Shown: piece by piece, positions 44,156 to 55,700 of the stretch
Layout: each line of letters begins with the position of its first letter
How positions within the stretch are numbered: position 1 is the first letter of the stretch
Assembly: GCF_003473485.1 (NCBI RefSeq)
Contig: NC_053045.1
Span: forward strand, 51,936,494 to 52,000,493
Origin: Medicago truncatula
Lineage: Eukaryota > Streptophyta > Magnoliopsida > Fabales > Fabaceae
Direction: 5' to 3'
DNA length: 64,000 bases
Made by a program: the position numbers and the translations under genes
The notes under the pieces: generated by a model
Database searches by the model: none
The model's input: the letters and a program-made list of their open reading frames with translations, nothing else
What the model was told of the DNA's origin: nothing

Positions 44156-44870
44156 ATGCAATCCAGTCGTACCTTCATCATCTTCACCATCTTCCTCATT
44201 GCGATCCTCCCCCATGCTACCATCGTTCAGGTCCCTTTTCCCCTTTCTTTCACATTTTACTCCAAAATCCAAACAATCCATTAATAGAAACTGTTTTCAT
44301 TATTCTATCCTTTTCTTTTGTGCCTGCAGGGACACTCATTCTCACCATTTTCATCCGCACTCGAAACCCTCCAGAAACAATTAGGGTTTGCTTCTGTCCT
44401 TTTATTCAGTTTTTTTTTTTTTTTTTAATTTGTTCATTTTAACGTGTTGTTACATACTGATCAGGTACACTTTCAAGAGCATAAGTCTTCTTCGTCGTGC
44501 AATGACTCACGCTTCTTTCTCTGAAGAAAACAACAAAGCTTTCAGCATTTTGGGTGCTACAAGCATTGAAACATCTGTTTCTTTCAATTTGCTTTCGAAA
44601 GACGTTGATATTTCCGCTAAAGAGTTGAACCGTCGACTATCCTTAATCTCCAACGTCGACTCTTCTTGTGCTGTTGATGCAAAACGTTTGGGTTTGCACA
44701 AGGTTGTTCGTGTCTCGCCCAAGACCAATTCTTCTTCCACTGCTGTGGTTTGTGGTGCTTTTCGATCAATTTTTGGTGCTATTTCTCTTGATACTGGTAG
44801 TTCGGAGGCTGCTGGTAATGTTTTCTTGACTGTTCATGGTCGTGATCTTGGTGTTTACGCGGCTATGTGA
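44156..44870 (+). CDS. NFD2: NFD2-like RNase III-domain protein
   Basis: Three exons (44156-44230, 44330-44385, 44465-44870) join in phase to 178 residues. Residues 1-25 are a hydrophobic signal-like or targeting segment (FIIFTIFLIAILPHATIV). The rest is one RNase III-like domain: FKSISLLRRAMTHASFSEEN at about 47-66, followed by KAFSILGATSIE where active enzymes have LEFLGDxxL. The catalytic Asp and its Glu partner of the RNase III signature are therefore absent, suggesting RNA binding or a structural role and not cleavage. Arabidopsis NUCLEAR FUSION DEFECTIVE 2 has this size and layout and is needed for polar nuclei fusion. I assign by that resemblance. A minus-strand frame over the same bases is a shadow. 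Confidence 0.8.
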
Positions 44871-45440
44871 AATGTAGGTCACCTTTCAGTACCCATGTTT
44901 GTGTTTCATTTTGAAGATACTTTTTAATAGCTTATGTTTTAGTTGTTTGTAGTACTTAAGTTTTAGTTTATCTAATTAGCTTAGGGTATGTTTGGATTGA
45001 TGTATTTAATCTAATTAGTACTTGTGAGACTGTTTGAAGGAGTTTATTAAAATGACTTATGACATGTTTGTAAGCTCGTCATGATAGCTTATATGAAAAC
45101 AATTTGTCTTTATTTTATCTTTTGGTATAGTAATAGCTTATATATAAGTACTTATGATGTGAAGTTGTTAAATTCTATGTATGATGTTATTGTCGCTGAT
45201 CCTGTTTTATTGACTTAAGATATATAGCTGCTTGTTTTTACATTATCATTGTTGTTTGTATTTGTATATGTATAATGCTATGAAGTATTAACATCATGAG
45301 GTCAATTGGCTACTGACACTTGTTTTTCATTCTTGTTATTGTGAGATTTGTTATTATTTGATTAAAGAGGGCGATATTATTAGGTCGGTCCTCTAGAGAT
45401 GTGCAGGACACTAATTTTGTAGCTACTATCAATTCTTCGA

Positions 45441-45950
45441 GTGAATCAACAATTCATCCCATGAAATTGTAGGGTTCGAGCATTTACCCCTGTAACTTGT
45501 TAACAGGAAAAAAAGACCTTGATCTTGAGTTACGTCGAGCAACTTGGTCTTTCTGTTAACTTGAATCTAGTTTATTGTCAAATTAGTTGCTGAATTCTAT
45601 CATTTACCATCAAATTAGTCTCTGAATTATATAACAGGAAAAAAAACCTTATCTTTGAGTTCCATCGAGCAACTTGGTCTATCTGTTAACTTGTACCTAA
45701 ATTATTGTCAAATTAGTTGTTGAATTTTATCACTTACCAACAAGTTAGTCTCTGAATTAAATAACTTACTTTCAAACTAGTTCTTACAAGTTACCAGAAG
45801 GACTCTTTTTCAAAATAAACTTAAAAATTAATAGAAGGACCAAGTTGCCTGATGTCATTCAAAATCAGGATCTTTTTTCTCTATCAACAAATTTCAGGGG
45901 GGAAGTACTCGATCCCTACAGTTTTAGGGGGCGAATTGGTGATTTGCTCC
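45441..45950. mobile_element. fold-back repeat with internal tandem duplication
   Basis: The left arm (45441-45500: GTGAATCAACAATTCATCCC, TGTAGGGTTCGAGCATTTAC) pairs with the right arm (45890-45950, complement GGAGCAAATCACCAATTCG.., TGTAGGGATCGAGTACTT). Inside, a unit of about 130 bp starting at AACAGGAAAAAAAGACCTT is duplicated head to tail (about 45502-45760). No open frame and no clear target duplication. Confidence 0.55.
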
Positions 45951-47640
45951 AAGTGCTCGTGGTGCTAGTTCTTTAAGACTAAATACATTGAGCTGGTCTT
46001 CTAAAATTCTCAGACATCAGTTTGTTCCCTCATGTTCAGAACGGGCATCTCTTTATCCCTCAACTTTTCTTTCATCTAATTTAGTCTATATAGTGCTCAT
46101 CTTACACTAATTAAAGACCAACAACTTGATGTCACGCATGTCTTTGAAGTTTGGAGGAAATCTATTTATTTTTTATCTATGAGAAGTCTTCTGCAATTGA
46201 CATGTGGCTGAGTTTTGCACCTCTGTTTTCTGCAACTTCCCCATAATTGCACGGGATCTTTACTAGTGATTTAAAAAATTTAATCATTTGTATTCCATGT
46301 GTTTTTTTGCCTTATGGGAAGTTCAATAAGGATCCAGATTTTCTTTTTGTTTTTTCTGAGGCCTTAATTTGTCCATCCATTTCCAACCTACAACAGTCAT
46401 GTCAGTATGACTGAGACTGTGTATAGCCTTTGAGTTCGGTATAGCGGATAGCGATAAGACAAATGATCCATTTTTGTCTCATAGCAGATTTGCTGCTTCA
46501 AGACAGCAGATTTTGTGGAAAAGAACTTAGGATTGGCCTTGCCTCTGGCATTCATGTGCTGAGTCTTTGTTTTGACATTAGGAATTGTAGGACTAGACAA
46601 GATGCCAAAGTTGTAATCGATGTTCTTGTTGAATTACCATTAAAAACACATTGGTGACGTATGGTAATGGATCAATTGGTATTACTTATTGTATAACGTT
46701 GGAGTCCTTTCATAATAATCATCAACATTGGAGAGTTGACAGCTGCATAATTCTCATTTAACCCTTAAAGGAAACAGGAAAACAATCAATGTCATTGTAC
46801 TGCTAAAATGTTTTAGAGACTATGCAACAACAGGTAGTAGGAGATGCTCTTTGGATGAAAATTGCAGAGATCATCTCATAATATCTTTAACTATGTGATA
46901 TTAGCAGTGATAGTTATCCCCTGATCACTTTGAGAGAATCTATCTTTGGGTTCAATCCAAACATAATGATGCTTCGTTGAGCCAAATGATGCTGGCTGCA
47001 ACCTTTGTTATGGAGCTATCAAAATTTGTGCTTCACGTCAAGTGCAATGGCTTAATAGTTTAAAGAAAAATCGTTGAACAATAATTTTGAAGAAGCTTTT
47101 AATATATAATATATTTTATTCTGCCTCTTTAAAAACAACAGTTTTGCACATATATTTTAGGTTGATGTGTACCCTTTTGTAGCAAGTGAATAAACAGATT
47201 GTTCTTAAATTATGAACATTGGTAATACTTTTCATTTAATTTTATGAATTAAATAAAAGATACTTCCCCGATCTTTAATAGAAACAAAAGTCAAAAGGTA
47301 TTTAGTTTTATGAGATATGTTAACCGATGCTCTCGGCCAATGATCAAGGAATTTGAAATTAGAACTTGTGCGGTCAACTTCTCAAAAATTTTAAAAAAGT
47401 ATTTAATTGTTTTTTTTTTCTTAATCAATATCCCGGTTAGCATTACCCTAATTTGAATGATGTATCTATTAATTTGTAAAATATAGGGTTTAGTTTAATC
47501 TATGTTCACATTATGCTTAATAATAATTTTTCTATTTACTTCCCTCAAAAAAAATAAAAATTCTATTTACTATTTTATAAAAATAGAAATTTAATCATTT
47601 AAAATTGAAAATGAAGCAGTATTAATTATATAGATGGGAC

Positions 47641-47907
47641 AAGAAAATTGTTGTATACACATGTTGTTTGGCTGAGAAATACATGTAAAATACGAAAATA
47701 TTTCTCGGTAGTTAACTGTCGTGGAAGTTTAAAACCGACTGCAGTTAACTACCGAGGAAAGAATCACTATATTCATGAATTCTAGATTTTAAGTTTCCTA
47801 GGTAGTTAACTGCAGCCGATTTCTTCAAAATTCGGCAATTAACTGCCGATAAGTATTTGGATAATTTATTAGCCAAACAACATGCATGTGTAAATAACAA
47901 TATTCTT
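47641..47907. mobile_element. fold-back MITE with inner palindromes
   Basis: The left end AAGAAAATTGTTGTATACAC and the right end GTAAATAACAATATTCTT are inverted repeats, extended by ATGTTGTTTGGCT / AGCCAAACAACATG. The short direct repeat GGGAC flanks both sides (47636-47640, 47908-47912). The interior repeats GGTAGTTAACTG several times in both orientations, giving a multi-hairpin structure. Confidence 0.65.
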
Positions 47908-48805
47908 GGGACAAATAACACGAGGCGGTAAGAAAGGAAAGATGCTTTTGTTTGAGGTGACAGAATTATGGATAAGAGGCTCAGCTGCATTGGTGGACTT
48001 TACTATGTCGACGACTCACCACTAGTACTAGTAGACGCAGTCAGTCACTGCCAAGGGTGCTGTGCTGGATTACCAACGAAACGAGATACCCGTGCCCAAT
48101 ACGTGTGTCACTCCGTGGTTTTTCTTTGGATAACGTTCGCTGTTTTTCCCCCTGTGGCCGCTCGTTTCCTCTCTATTAATTCATTAACATATTATTATTG
48201 CACAAACTACTTTTTATATAGAAAAATTACAAGTATTAAATTACTTATAGACACAACACAAGTGATATTTTATTGGCAATAATATAAAAAAAAAATCTTA
48301 TACTACTATTAATTATACTTGTATCATTAAAGTATTTGACTTTAATTTTAACTTTTAAGGTGAAACATTAAATTTGTTCACATTGTAAAATAGTACACAC
48401 TTTATTAAAAAAAAAAAAAAAAAGTCAGTAAAATACTGCATGCTAATATAACCAGCAAGTCGAAAGTTTTGATTAGATTTTGAATCTCAACTCATGCACC
48501 GTGAATTTTTAATTGTTTATTTTGATTTATCTATTTAAAAAATAATAACACTGTTTTTTAATAAATATATTGATAAACTTGAGTGAGTGGTTGCAGTATA
48601 GTGTACACTAAATTACAGTAGGATATTAAATACTCCGTGTGTGGCCACCCGAACCCGAATGTGTTACCTATTTATTTCTTTATAACGGAAAAACACCTTC
48701 CTCACACTCTCTTCTTCATCCATCTCCATCTGTATACTACAAAACTATAAAACTTCATCATCACATAATCATTTTCAAACAAAATCATCAATCTTAGTTT
48801 CTGAC

Positions 48806-49255
48806 ATGTCCGTTGAGCTAGAGCTCGAATCACCCACCGCTCATCTCCAACAAAAGAGATCAAGCGCCTTATGTTTCCCCACCTGCTTCGCCTCCCGCCG
48901 CCGTTCCGTTTGGTGGGAACGCGTCCGCTCCGCCTCCTTTTCTCAATCCCATCCTCCAACCACCGCGGATAGATGGTGGTCTCGAGGCCTCAAAGCCTTA
49001 AAGAAACTCCGCAATTGGTCAGAGATCGTTGCCGGTCCAAGATGGAAGAATTTCATTCGGAAATTCAACAACCATCGATCGAAGCGTATGACAAAGTGTC
49101 AATACGATCCTTTGAGTTACGCGTTGAACTTTGATGAGGGACAGAACGAGGATAGCCATGACGACGGTTTTCGGAATTTCTCTACGCGTTACGCCGCTGT
49201 TAATATTAAGTCTGTTGCACCGGAACCGGAGGGTGAAATTGGCGGGTTCGTTTGA
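48806..49255 (+). CDS. small basic plant-specific protein, unknown function
   Basis: A single-exon frame of 149 residues starts MSVELELESP. It has a Trp/Arg-rich middle (SVWWERVRSASFS, WWSRGLKALKKLRNWSEIV, RWKNFIRKF) and a conserved-looking YDPLSYALNFDEG followed by FRNFSTRYAA. This combination recurs in plant proteins of unknown role, some annotated as stress-induced. I see no signal peptide, membrane helix or catalytic motif. The leader upstream has a TATA-like stretch and pyrimidine-rich sequence (CTTCCTCACACTCTCTTC). Coding GC is clearly higher than the flanks, which supports a real gene. Nuclear or cytosolic location is a guess from composition. Confidence 0.8.
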   Translation: MSVELELESPTAHLQQKRSSALCFPTCFASRRRSVWWERVRSASFSQSHPPTTADRWWSRGLKALKKLRNWSEIVAGPRWKNFIRKFNNHRSKRMTKCQYDPLSYALNFDEGQNEDSHDDGFRNFSTRYAAVNIKSVAPEPEGEIGGFV

Positions 49256-50865
49256 GTGCGCGGCATGAGCTAATGTGCGCTGGAGTGGGCACATTATGAG
49301 CTGGAGAAAGTGTAAAAAACATTACACCGTGGATACCATCATAAACCATTGCGTCACTTTCGGTTTATTTTGTACTTTCATAATTTACTATGAGAAATTA
49401 CTTTTTTCTTTTTCTTTTTATATTGTAAATATGTTGGTAACAAAGTGGAAATGGTTATTATAATGATTATTACTTTTTTCTTTTTCTTTTTGTTTTGCCG
49501 CTATTGGATCATACAGTAGTAATTAATTGTTATCATAGTAATTTTTTTAATTAATGGTTGGTGGAGTGAGGATGCTTATAGTTATAGCTTTAGCTTGATA
49601 TTTTTAATTTCATAATGGCTAATGATTATCATAGATGGGCCAATACGGCGGTGGAGTGTTGCTTTGCGAATTGTCAATTGTGATTTTTTTGTTGTTGTTA
49701 GAATTGTGATAATGAAATATCAATAAAATGAGTCTTTCACGAAATGAATTGGCTGTCCAATTAGGATACTTTCAACTCGTTTTTTGTCGGGAATATCTTC
49801 TTCACCTTCATCTCATTTTCATCTTTTGGATGATATTGATAATTGTTGGGTAGAGGGATATAAACCAAGAGGATCGAGTACCATTTGAGTTGAGGCCAAG
49901 TTGAGAGGCTTCTTGGAAGCATCTCATTGTGTGTGTCATGATCGTGTTGTGTACGACTGAGGGAATTGCTGGGTAGGGGTAGGGTAAAAAGGTAGGATAA
50001 AGTGTTTTTATCCTCTTGGTAAGAAAATTTTCTCTTTTTTGGCACATCAGCAAATGATAATATAGATTCTAACACTATGATTTTCCTCTTTTTCAAGATG
50101 TTTTGATAGTCAATTTTACTTTCTCAAATTTCGAGCCTAACGCATCCTTACTCACGCCCAATATTTTTTGGGTTTGATAGGTGATCCTTGAATCCGACAA
50201 ACTCTGATGTCATGTTAAAAATTGTGGTTTGGTCTAACAAAACTGACTTGTAAGTTGATGAGTGTTTCTTATATATAAACTCTTATCGCGAATTTTATCT
50301 AACTTAGATCTTGAGTTATTTATGGTAAAATGATCGCTAATGCAATTCATATTAGGCATTATGTCCCAGTTTCTTTTCTCCTGTCCACTTGAGTCTCCCC
50401 TACCTAATGGTCTTTACAAGACCAATTTCTGCGGAGTTGCGGGCCCTTAGACAGAAATAAGAGAATACGTAATTTTCCCCTTAATGTAAGGACAAAGGAG
50501 GGTGTATTATTACGATATAATGTTTAGGAAACATTTACTAAACGTTAAAATGACGTGACATTCTTCAATTGGTCAATCGCAGATGCTTTTTACAAGCCCA
50601 CAGTGACCGTAGTAAATTTCTTTTTCCATATTGACAAAAAAGAACATTCTTTATCAATACGTTTATTAATAATTTTGTTTGTTTTTTATCTCTATGTGGA
50701 GTAATTGCAACTTGTTTAAGCTATAGCCTATGTCCTGCCTTAATTTAAGTACAACGAGGGTCACTTTACAAAAAAAATCATCTCAAAATAGATGTCAATT
50801 TTAATGTAGTTATTAGTTAGAAACGGATTGAGATAAGATAATAATGAAGATATTGTTATTAATTT
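49256..50865. other. intergenic
   Basis: No gene is recognised. Minus-strand frames at 49761-50096 and 49808-50053 overlap in different frames and show no family. A short TTACTTTTTTCTTTTTC stretch at about 49398 is repeated at about 49470. Confidence 0.4.
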
Positions 50866-51039
50866 GACAGAAGTAAATCTAGCAGAATCGCATAAAAACG
50901 AAATGTCACATTCAATCAACATGTACATATATAAACTTATCATCCACTAAAAAATGGCTTGTTTTCATATATTATATTCTCTATTGCATAGAGCACTAGA
51001 GAAAACCATTCAACTGTACATCCGTCCCACAGTAACTAT

Positions 51040-51317
51040 TACTACCTCCGTTCCTTTTTAATTGTCACATTTTGACATTTTACACAAACCAAGACAATCA
51101 ACAATTGAAACTATTTTTGATGCAATAAGCTATACTTTTACTATAATGACCTTATTTATTTAATATCTCATTTCATATATTTATCTCTCCACAATAAATA
51201 ACTAAGGATAATATTGGTAAAACAACATTTAATGTTGCATTGAACTTTGAAAGTGACAGTTAAATAGGAACAAATTTTTTCTCCAAAAATGACACATAAA
51301 AAGGAACGGAGGGAGTA
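51040..51317. mobile_element. Stowaway-like MITE, 278 bp
   Basis: The left end TACTACCTCCGTTCCTTTTT pairs with the right end AAAAAGGAACGGAGGGAGTA. TA-flanked CTCC(G/C)-type ends. The interior pairs through TTGTCACATTTTGACA-like stretches. No open frame. Confidence 0.8.
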
Positions 51318-51598
51318 CATTTTTTTTGGGATTGAAACAAACTATCACATTCCACACATATTAAAGAGAAAGTATATATAATTTTTTTTATAAAAACACT
51401 TTACCAAATCAACTTCATTAACCACCAGTGTATTCTCATTATTATGAGTGCAAATGTAATAACTAATAACTTAGAAGTGACACATATAGTACTAATTAAA
51501 AGGTACAATTGAAAAATAAAATAAAAATTACATTGTAGCTAAAAGTGACAATCATTTTAAAGTAATATCTTTTTCATTTATTTTTGCAAATGTGACAG

Positions 51599-52265
51599 TC
51601 ACCGTAGGACAGTGGAGGTATTTGCATGCTTGACATACAATAAAATATCACCAACAATCCATGGAAAGCTTACAAAATTGGAGCTTTTGTGGTAATATTT
51701 GGGGTGATGAATCACATGATACCATGCAGATGCCATAAGTTGATGTTCATGTGGCTGACAATCACTTTCAAACCATTCTTTAACTTCAAGTTGAAGATCC
51801 TTTAGAGATCATAATTTGATCCTTCATATCTCCATATCGTCTCCGCATACATTTCTTTGTGAGTTGAGGCAGTCTCAAGAAAGGCCTTAAAACCATTAGC
51901 TTCAAGTTGATGATCATATGCTTCTTCGACAAAAAGTTCCCTGACGAGACAAAGTTAGACGTCAATTGCATCGTTGACTCAACTAAGGCGCGATAGAGTT
52001 TTCCTAGTACCCCTTTGGATACATACATAGGCTTTTCAAATCTCTCCATGAAATCTGGAAACTCTTTTGGTTTCAAAACTCTAGGCATTTCAGCAAGAGC
52101 TCCGGTCTTTGCAAAATCAACTGCCATTGAATGAAGCTCAGCCAACTCCAGACATTTTCTACTCTTGGCCTTATTTGATTCACAATCAGCATGAACCAGA
52201 TGTGCGGTGGAGATAGCACCCAAAGTATCCTTGATCATGTAATCAACAAAAAATTTGTGTATTTT
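51599..52265 (-). pseudogene. decayed copy of the RDR2 terminal exon
   Basis: Copies exon 4 of the neighbouring RDR2 gene (52777-53541). The acceptor ATGTAG and the opening KIHKFFVDYMIKDTLGAIST are kept. The middle is shifted by one base after about codon 105 (the old frame reads FVEEAYDHQLEANGFKAFLE). About 35 codons are lost before RRYGDMKDQ. The end, after another shift, still closes with ..FPWIVGDILLYVKHANTST. It lies 0.5 kb downstream of the functional stop on the same strand. Because its acceptor is intact it could be an alternative 3' exon if transcription reads through, but any product would be truncated in the C-terminal region. Confidence 0.88.
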
Positions 52266-52398
52266 CTACATAGAGGTATCAAACAAATGAAAAACAAGTT
52301 CAAATTTTGTTAACGAAGCACAAGTACGAGCCAAATGAAAGTGATTGATGTAACTATATGTGTATGTGTCAATTTCATTTTTGTAATGTCAGTTGATT

Positions 52399-52400
<2 letters not shown>

Positions 52401-52447
<47 letters not shown>
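52401..52447. repeat. (ATT)n microsatellite
   Basis: About 15.7 uninterrupted ATT units, sitting exactly at the junction of the two duplicated units. Confidence 0.97.
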
Positions 52448-52507
52448 GACAGAAGTAAATAAATCTAGCAGAGTCGAACACCTTCAATCAACGTGTACAT
52501 AAACGGA

Positions 52508-52680
52508 TTTCACTTGAGTGACATAGCTTTTTGGTAACATTGGTGACATTAGTGTATTTTAGATGAGAAAGAATGATAGATGAATGATTAAAATAAATTA
52601 TTTAGATGAGAGATAAAGATTGATTAAGAGAGAGATAAGAACAATGTCACCAAAATCTATGTCATCCAAGCGCTACCCGT
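52508..52680. mobile_element. fold-back MITE of the 'gtgacatt' type
   Basis: The left arm GAGTGACATAGCTTTTTGGT with AACATTGGTGACATT pairs with the right arm AATGTCACCAAAATCTATG / TCATCCAAG. A sister copy at about 60080-60235 shares the GTGACATT / AATGTCACC arms and was hit by the solo LTR. Confidence 0.55.
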
Positions 52681-52776
52681 GCTATGAACATGTCATACTC
52701 ATACTACAAAATGGTATGTCTTCATAACTAAGCGACAATCTTTTTAGGACAATTTTTTTTGTAAATGTAAAAGCTA

Positions 52777-55700
52777 TTATGGGACAGAGGGAGCATTTGC
52801 AGACTTGATGTGCAATAAAATGTCACCGACAATCCATGGAAAGCTTAAAAAAGTGGAGCTTTCGATGTAATATTTGGGGTGATAGGTCACATGGTACCAT
52901 GCAGATGCCATAAGTTGATATTCATGCGGCTGACAATCACTTTCAAACCATTCTTTAGCTTCCAGCTGAAGATCCTTTACTGAGATTAGAATTCGATCCT
53001 TCATATCTCCATATCTCCTGTTATCCCTCTGCAAATAAGATGCACGGTTTTGCAAGTTACCAGTTAGCATTTCATCCTCAGTCGTTGCACCATAGAAGCT
53101 CATCAAAGAGATCATCTTCTGTGCATACATATCTCTGTGACTTAAGGCAGTCTCAAGAAAGACCTCAAAACCATCAACTTCAAGCTGGTGATCATATGCT
53201 TCTTTGGCAAACTTCTCAGACATGACCATGTCAAACCTTACTTGCAAGTTTGAATCAATTGTGGCGCGGTAGAGTTTTCCTAATACACCTTTGGATATAT
53301 ACATAGGCTTTTCGAACCTCTCCATAAAATCTGGAAACTCTCTTGGTTTCAAAGATCTTGGCATTTCTGCAGGAGCTCCAGTCTTTGCAAAATCAACTGC
53401 CATGGAATGCAGCTCAGCCAACTCCAGACATTTTCTACTCTTGGCCTTATCGTGTTCACGGTCAGCATGAACCAAATGTGCGGTGGAGATAGCACCCAAA
53501 GTATCATTGATCATGTAATCAACAAAAAATTGGTGTATTTCCTATGCAACAGTAACAAACATATAAGGAGCAGTTTCAAATTTATCAATTTTGTTTAAAG
53601 AAACACTAAAATAGACACAGACATCAGTGGTGATTTAAAAAGATGTCAAATGAAAAATGTATCTACATGTGTCGGTGTTGTATGAGTGACATTGACATGT
53701 GTTGGTGCTACATAGGAAACAAGTACAAAGTATGCAACTTGGTTGAAAAGTTACCTCCAGAGTCACCTTATGGTCCATTATACGAGGCCTTCTTCCTGTG
53801 TAGTCCATTGGATTTTCAGTTTGAGCTGGGATTAGATCTTTGTCCCAGCTTATGAAAAATAAATCCCCGTCAAGATCACCTCCAGAGCACTCATTTGGAT
53901 GAGGCCTGTAGACCCAGCAAGTATTAAAAAGCAATAAACATCAATACAAGACAAACATTTTAAAATTAACAGAAATTGTTAGTTGAAAGCTTGTGAATGT
54001 TTTTTTTTTTTAATCTAACACATCCCTCATGCAATAGCAAGTACCAACACTCATAAAAGTTTAATTTGTTGTTAGGTGGAAGCCTAATATCTTATGAGTG
54101 AGTGGTTTTATATCTAAACAAGGTATATGAACAATGAAAAATATCATATCACTGTCAACTTGTCCACCAAACAATGAATCTAAGGATCTGGTTATGCGCA
54201 TGAGGTCAGCAATTTGCAATGCCAATGATAACTGAGTAAGTAGAGGCTTCTGAATGTTCTAATTGACATGCAATGCAATGCCTAGCTAATGACCCTTTTA
54301 ACTTTCATCCCCAAAGACATGCCCCCTTCTTTTGTTGGTGCATGATGAATGACATACTGTAGTTAATGAAAGCACACCTGACCAAGGATTAATGTAGAAG
54401 AAGTGATAACTCTATCTTGAATAAAACAAATTATTACAATCAAATACAGTTGGAAATCAAATCCATTATATACATACCTATGTCCTTTTTGTGGAAATAC
54501 AAGGCAATCCCTCAAGCCCTTTTCTTCTAATTCTTCACTGTAGACAGCATCAAGGACTCTGATATCTCCTGGGTGAAGACAAGGGTTTTTTGTCACTACC
54601 ACCTTACCTACTATAATACGAGTGCTATCATCACCATCCACGTTCCTTAAGTTTTCATCTCCAAACTTTTCCTTAGTTTTTGCCACAGTTATGCGGACAA
54701 ATACTTGGCCATAGTTCAATAGACCAGTCTCATCCAAGCAGCCAATCAAGACTCGGCCCTTGGGCACAAATATTCGGCATCTGCTTTTCAAATCAGATAA
54801 CTGGTACGTATAATGAGCCTTGAGCATCATTGATAGGTAAGGCTCACTGTTTGGCTCATAAAACCTATGCAGCATCTTGACTAGAATGCTATTTGAATCA
54901 GCTCCATTTAAACTTTCCAAAACATCCAAGGCCGCTTCCTTATCAGTCAACATCTTTCCTAGCAACTGCAATTGATCCTCTTGCAATGCCAAAAGCGCCT
55001 CATCTTTAATTCCTAAGGTGGACAGCAGGGATATAATCTCTCGATTGAGAAAGCACGGCATTGACTCACTCCATTTAGTGACGCAAAGCATTCTGTTTTT
55101 GGATTCAAACTTAAGCATACTTTTACGCAATGATAACTTCTTAAAAGAATGGCGATCAACAGCAATGACACCTTTATATCCACCGTACCGAATTTGAAAT
55201 GCTGAAGGAATACGATTCTCATCTAATTTTAGCTTTTCTGCAAGTTGCCTTGCAAAAGACTGTGAAATTTTTCCAATACCATCTGAGAAACAGTAGTCTA
55301 TACCATCAGAGGTGATTTCAATATCTGGAATTAAATCCACATCTTGAGGGGCCATTTCAAAAGTTTGCCTGGAAGAACTGAACAACTGACCCATTCTTGC
55401 TGCACATTTGGAAACACTACGGATGTTATTGAAGCTTCCCATCCATTCTCTGATATCTGCTGCTTTCACTTTATCATTAGAAGCAAATAACCAAACAGAA
55501 TTTGACCGCAGTTGACTAGCAGAGAAGGCAAGAAACTCAAATCTTTTTGATCCAATTAGAATCCCATCTCGAAGAATATTCAATACCCGCTTATATATTT
55601 CAGTTCTAAGAGGCCTTGAGAACATTCCCTTCTTCAAAGTGATTGAGATTGCATTGTTTGGAAGCTTACTCCAATCCTCTTCAACAAATGTAATCCTCAT

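Larger units (their letters stand above)
44871..48805. other. long intergenic region without recognised gene
   Basis: Besides the two fold-back elements listed separately, I see only AT-rich DNA. Frames at 46397-46600, 46463-46657 and 47968-48282 lack codon structure or family resemblance. A poly(A) run lies at 48406-48423. The last 100 bp before 48806 is a C/T-rich leader. Confidence 0.4.
50866..53620. repeat. tandem segmental duplication containing the RDR2 last exon
   Basis: Two direct units begin with GACAGAAGTAAAT..CTAGCAGA: one at 50866 and one at 52448, a period of about 1.58 kb. Each includes a last exon of RDR2 and part of the preceding intron (similarity continues to about 52320 and 53600). 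The second unit holds the functional exon and the first a decayed one. A Stowaway MITE (51040-51317) inserted only in the first unit, and a different MITE (about 52508-52680) only in the second. Confidence 0.75.

Noticed and set aside
44507-44740. Minus-strand 77-residue frame
   Set aside because: Complete overlap with the NFD2-like third exon, whose plus-strand frame matches a known family.
47968-48282. Plus-strand 104-residue frame with several cysteines
   Set aside because: No recognisable domain, no splice or leader signals, and coding character fades into poly-AT sequence.
49761-50096. Overlapping minus-strand frames near 50 kb
   Set aside because: Two frames are open together, with no domain, no conserved start context and no splice partners.
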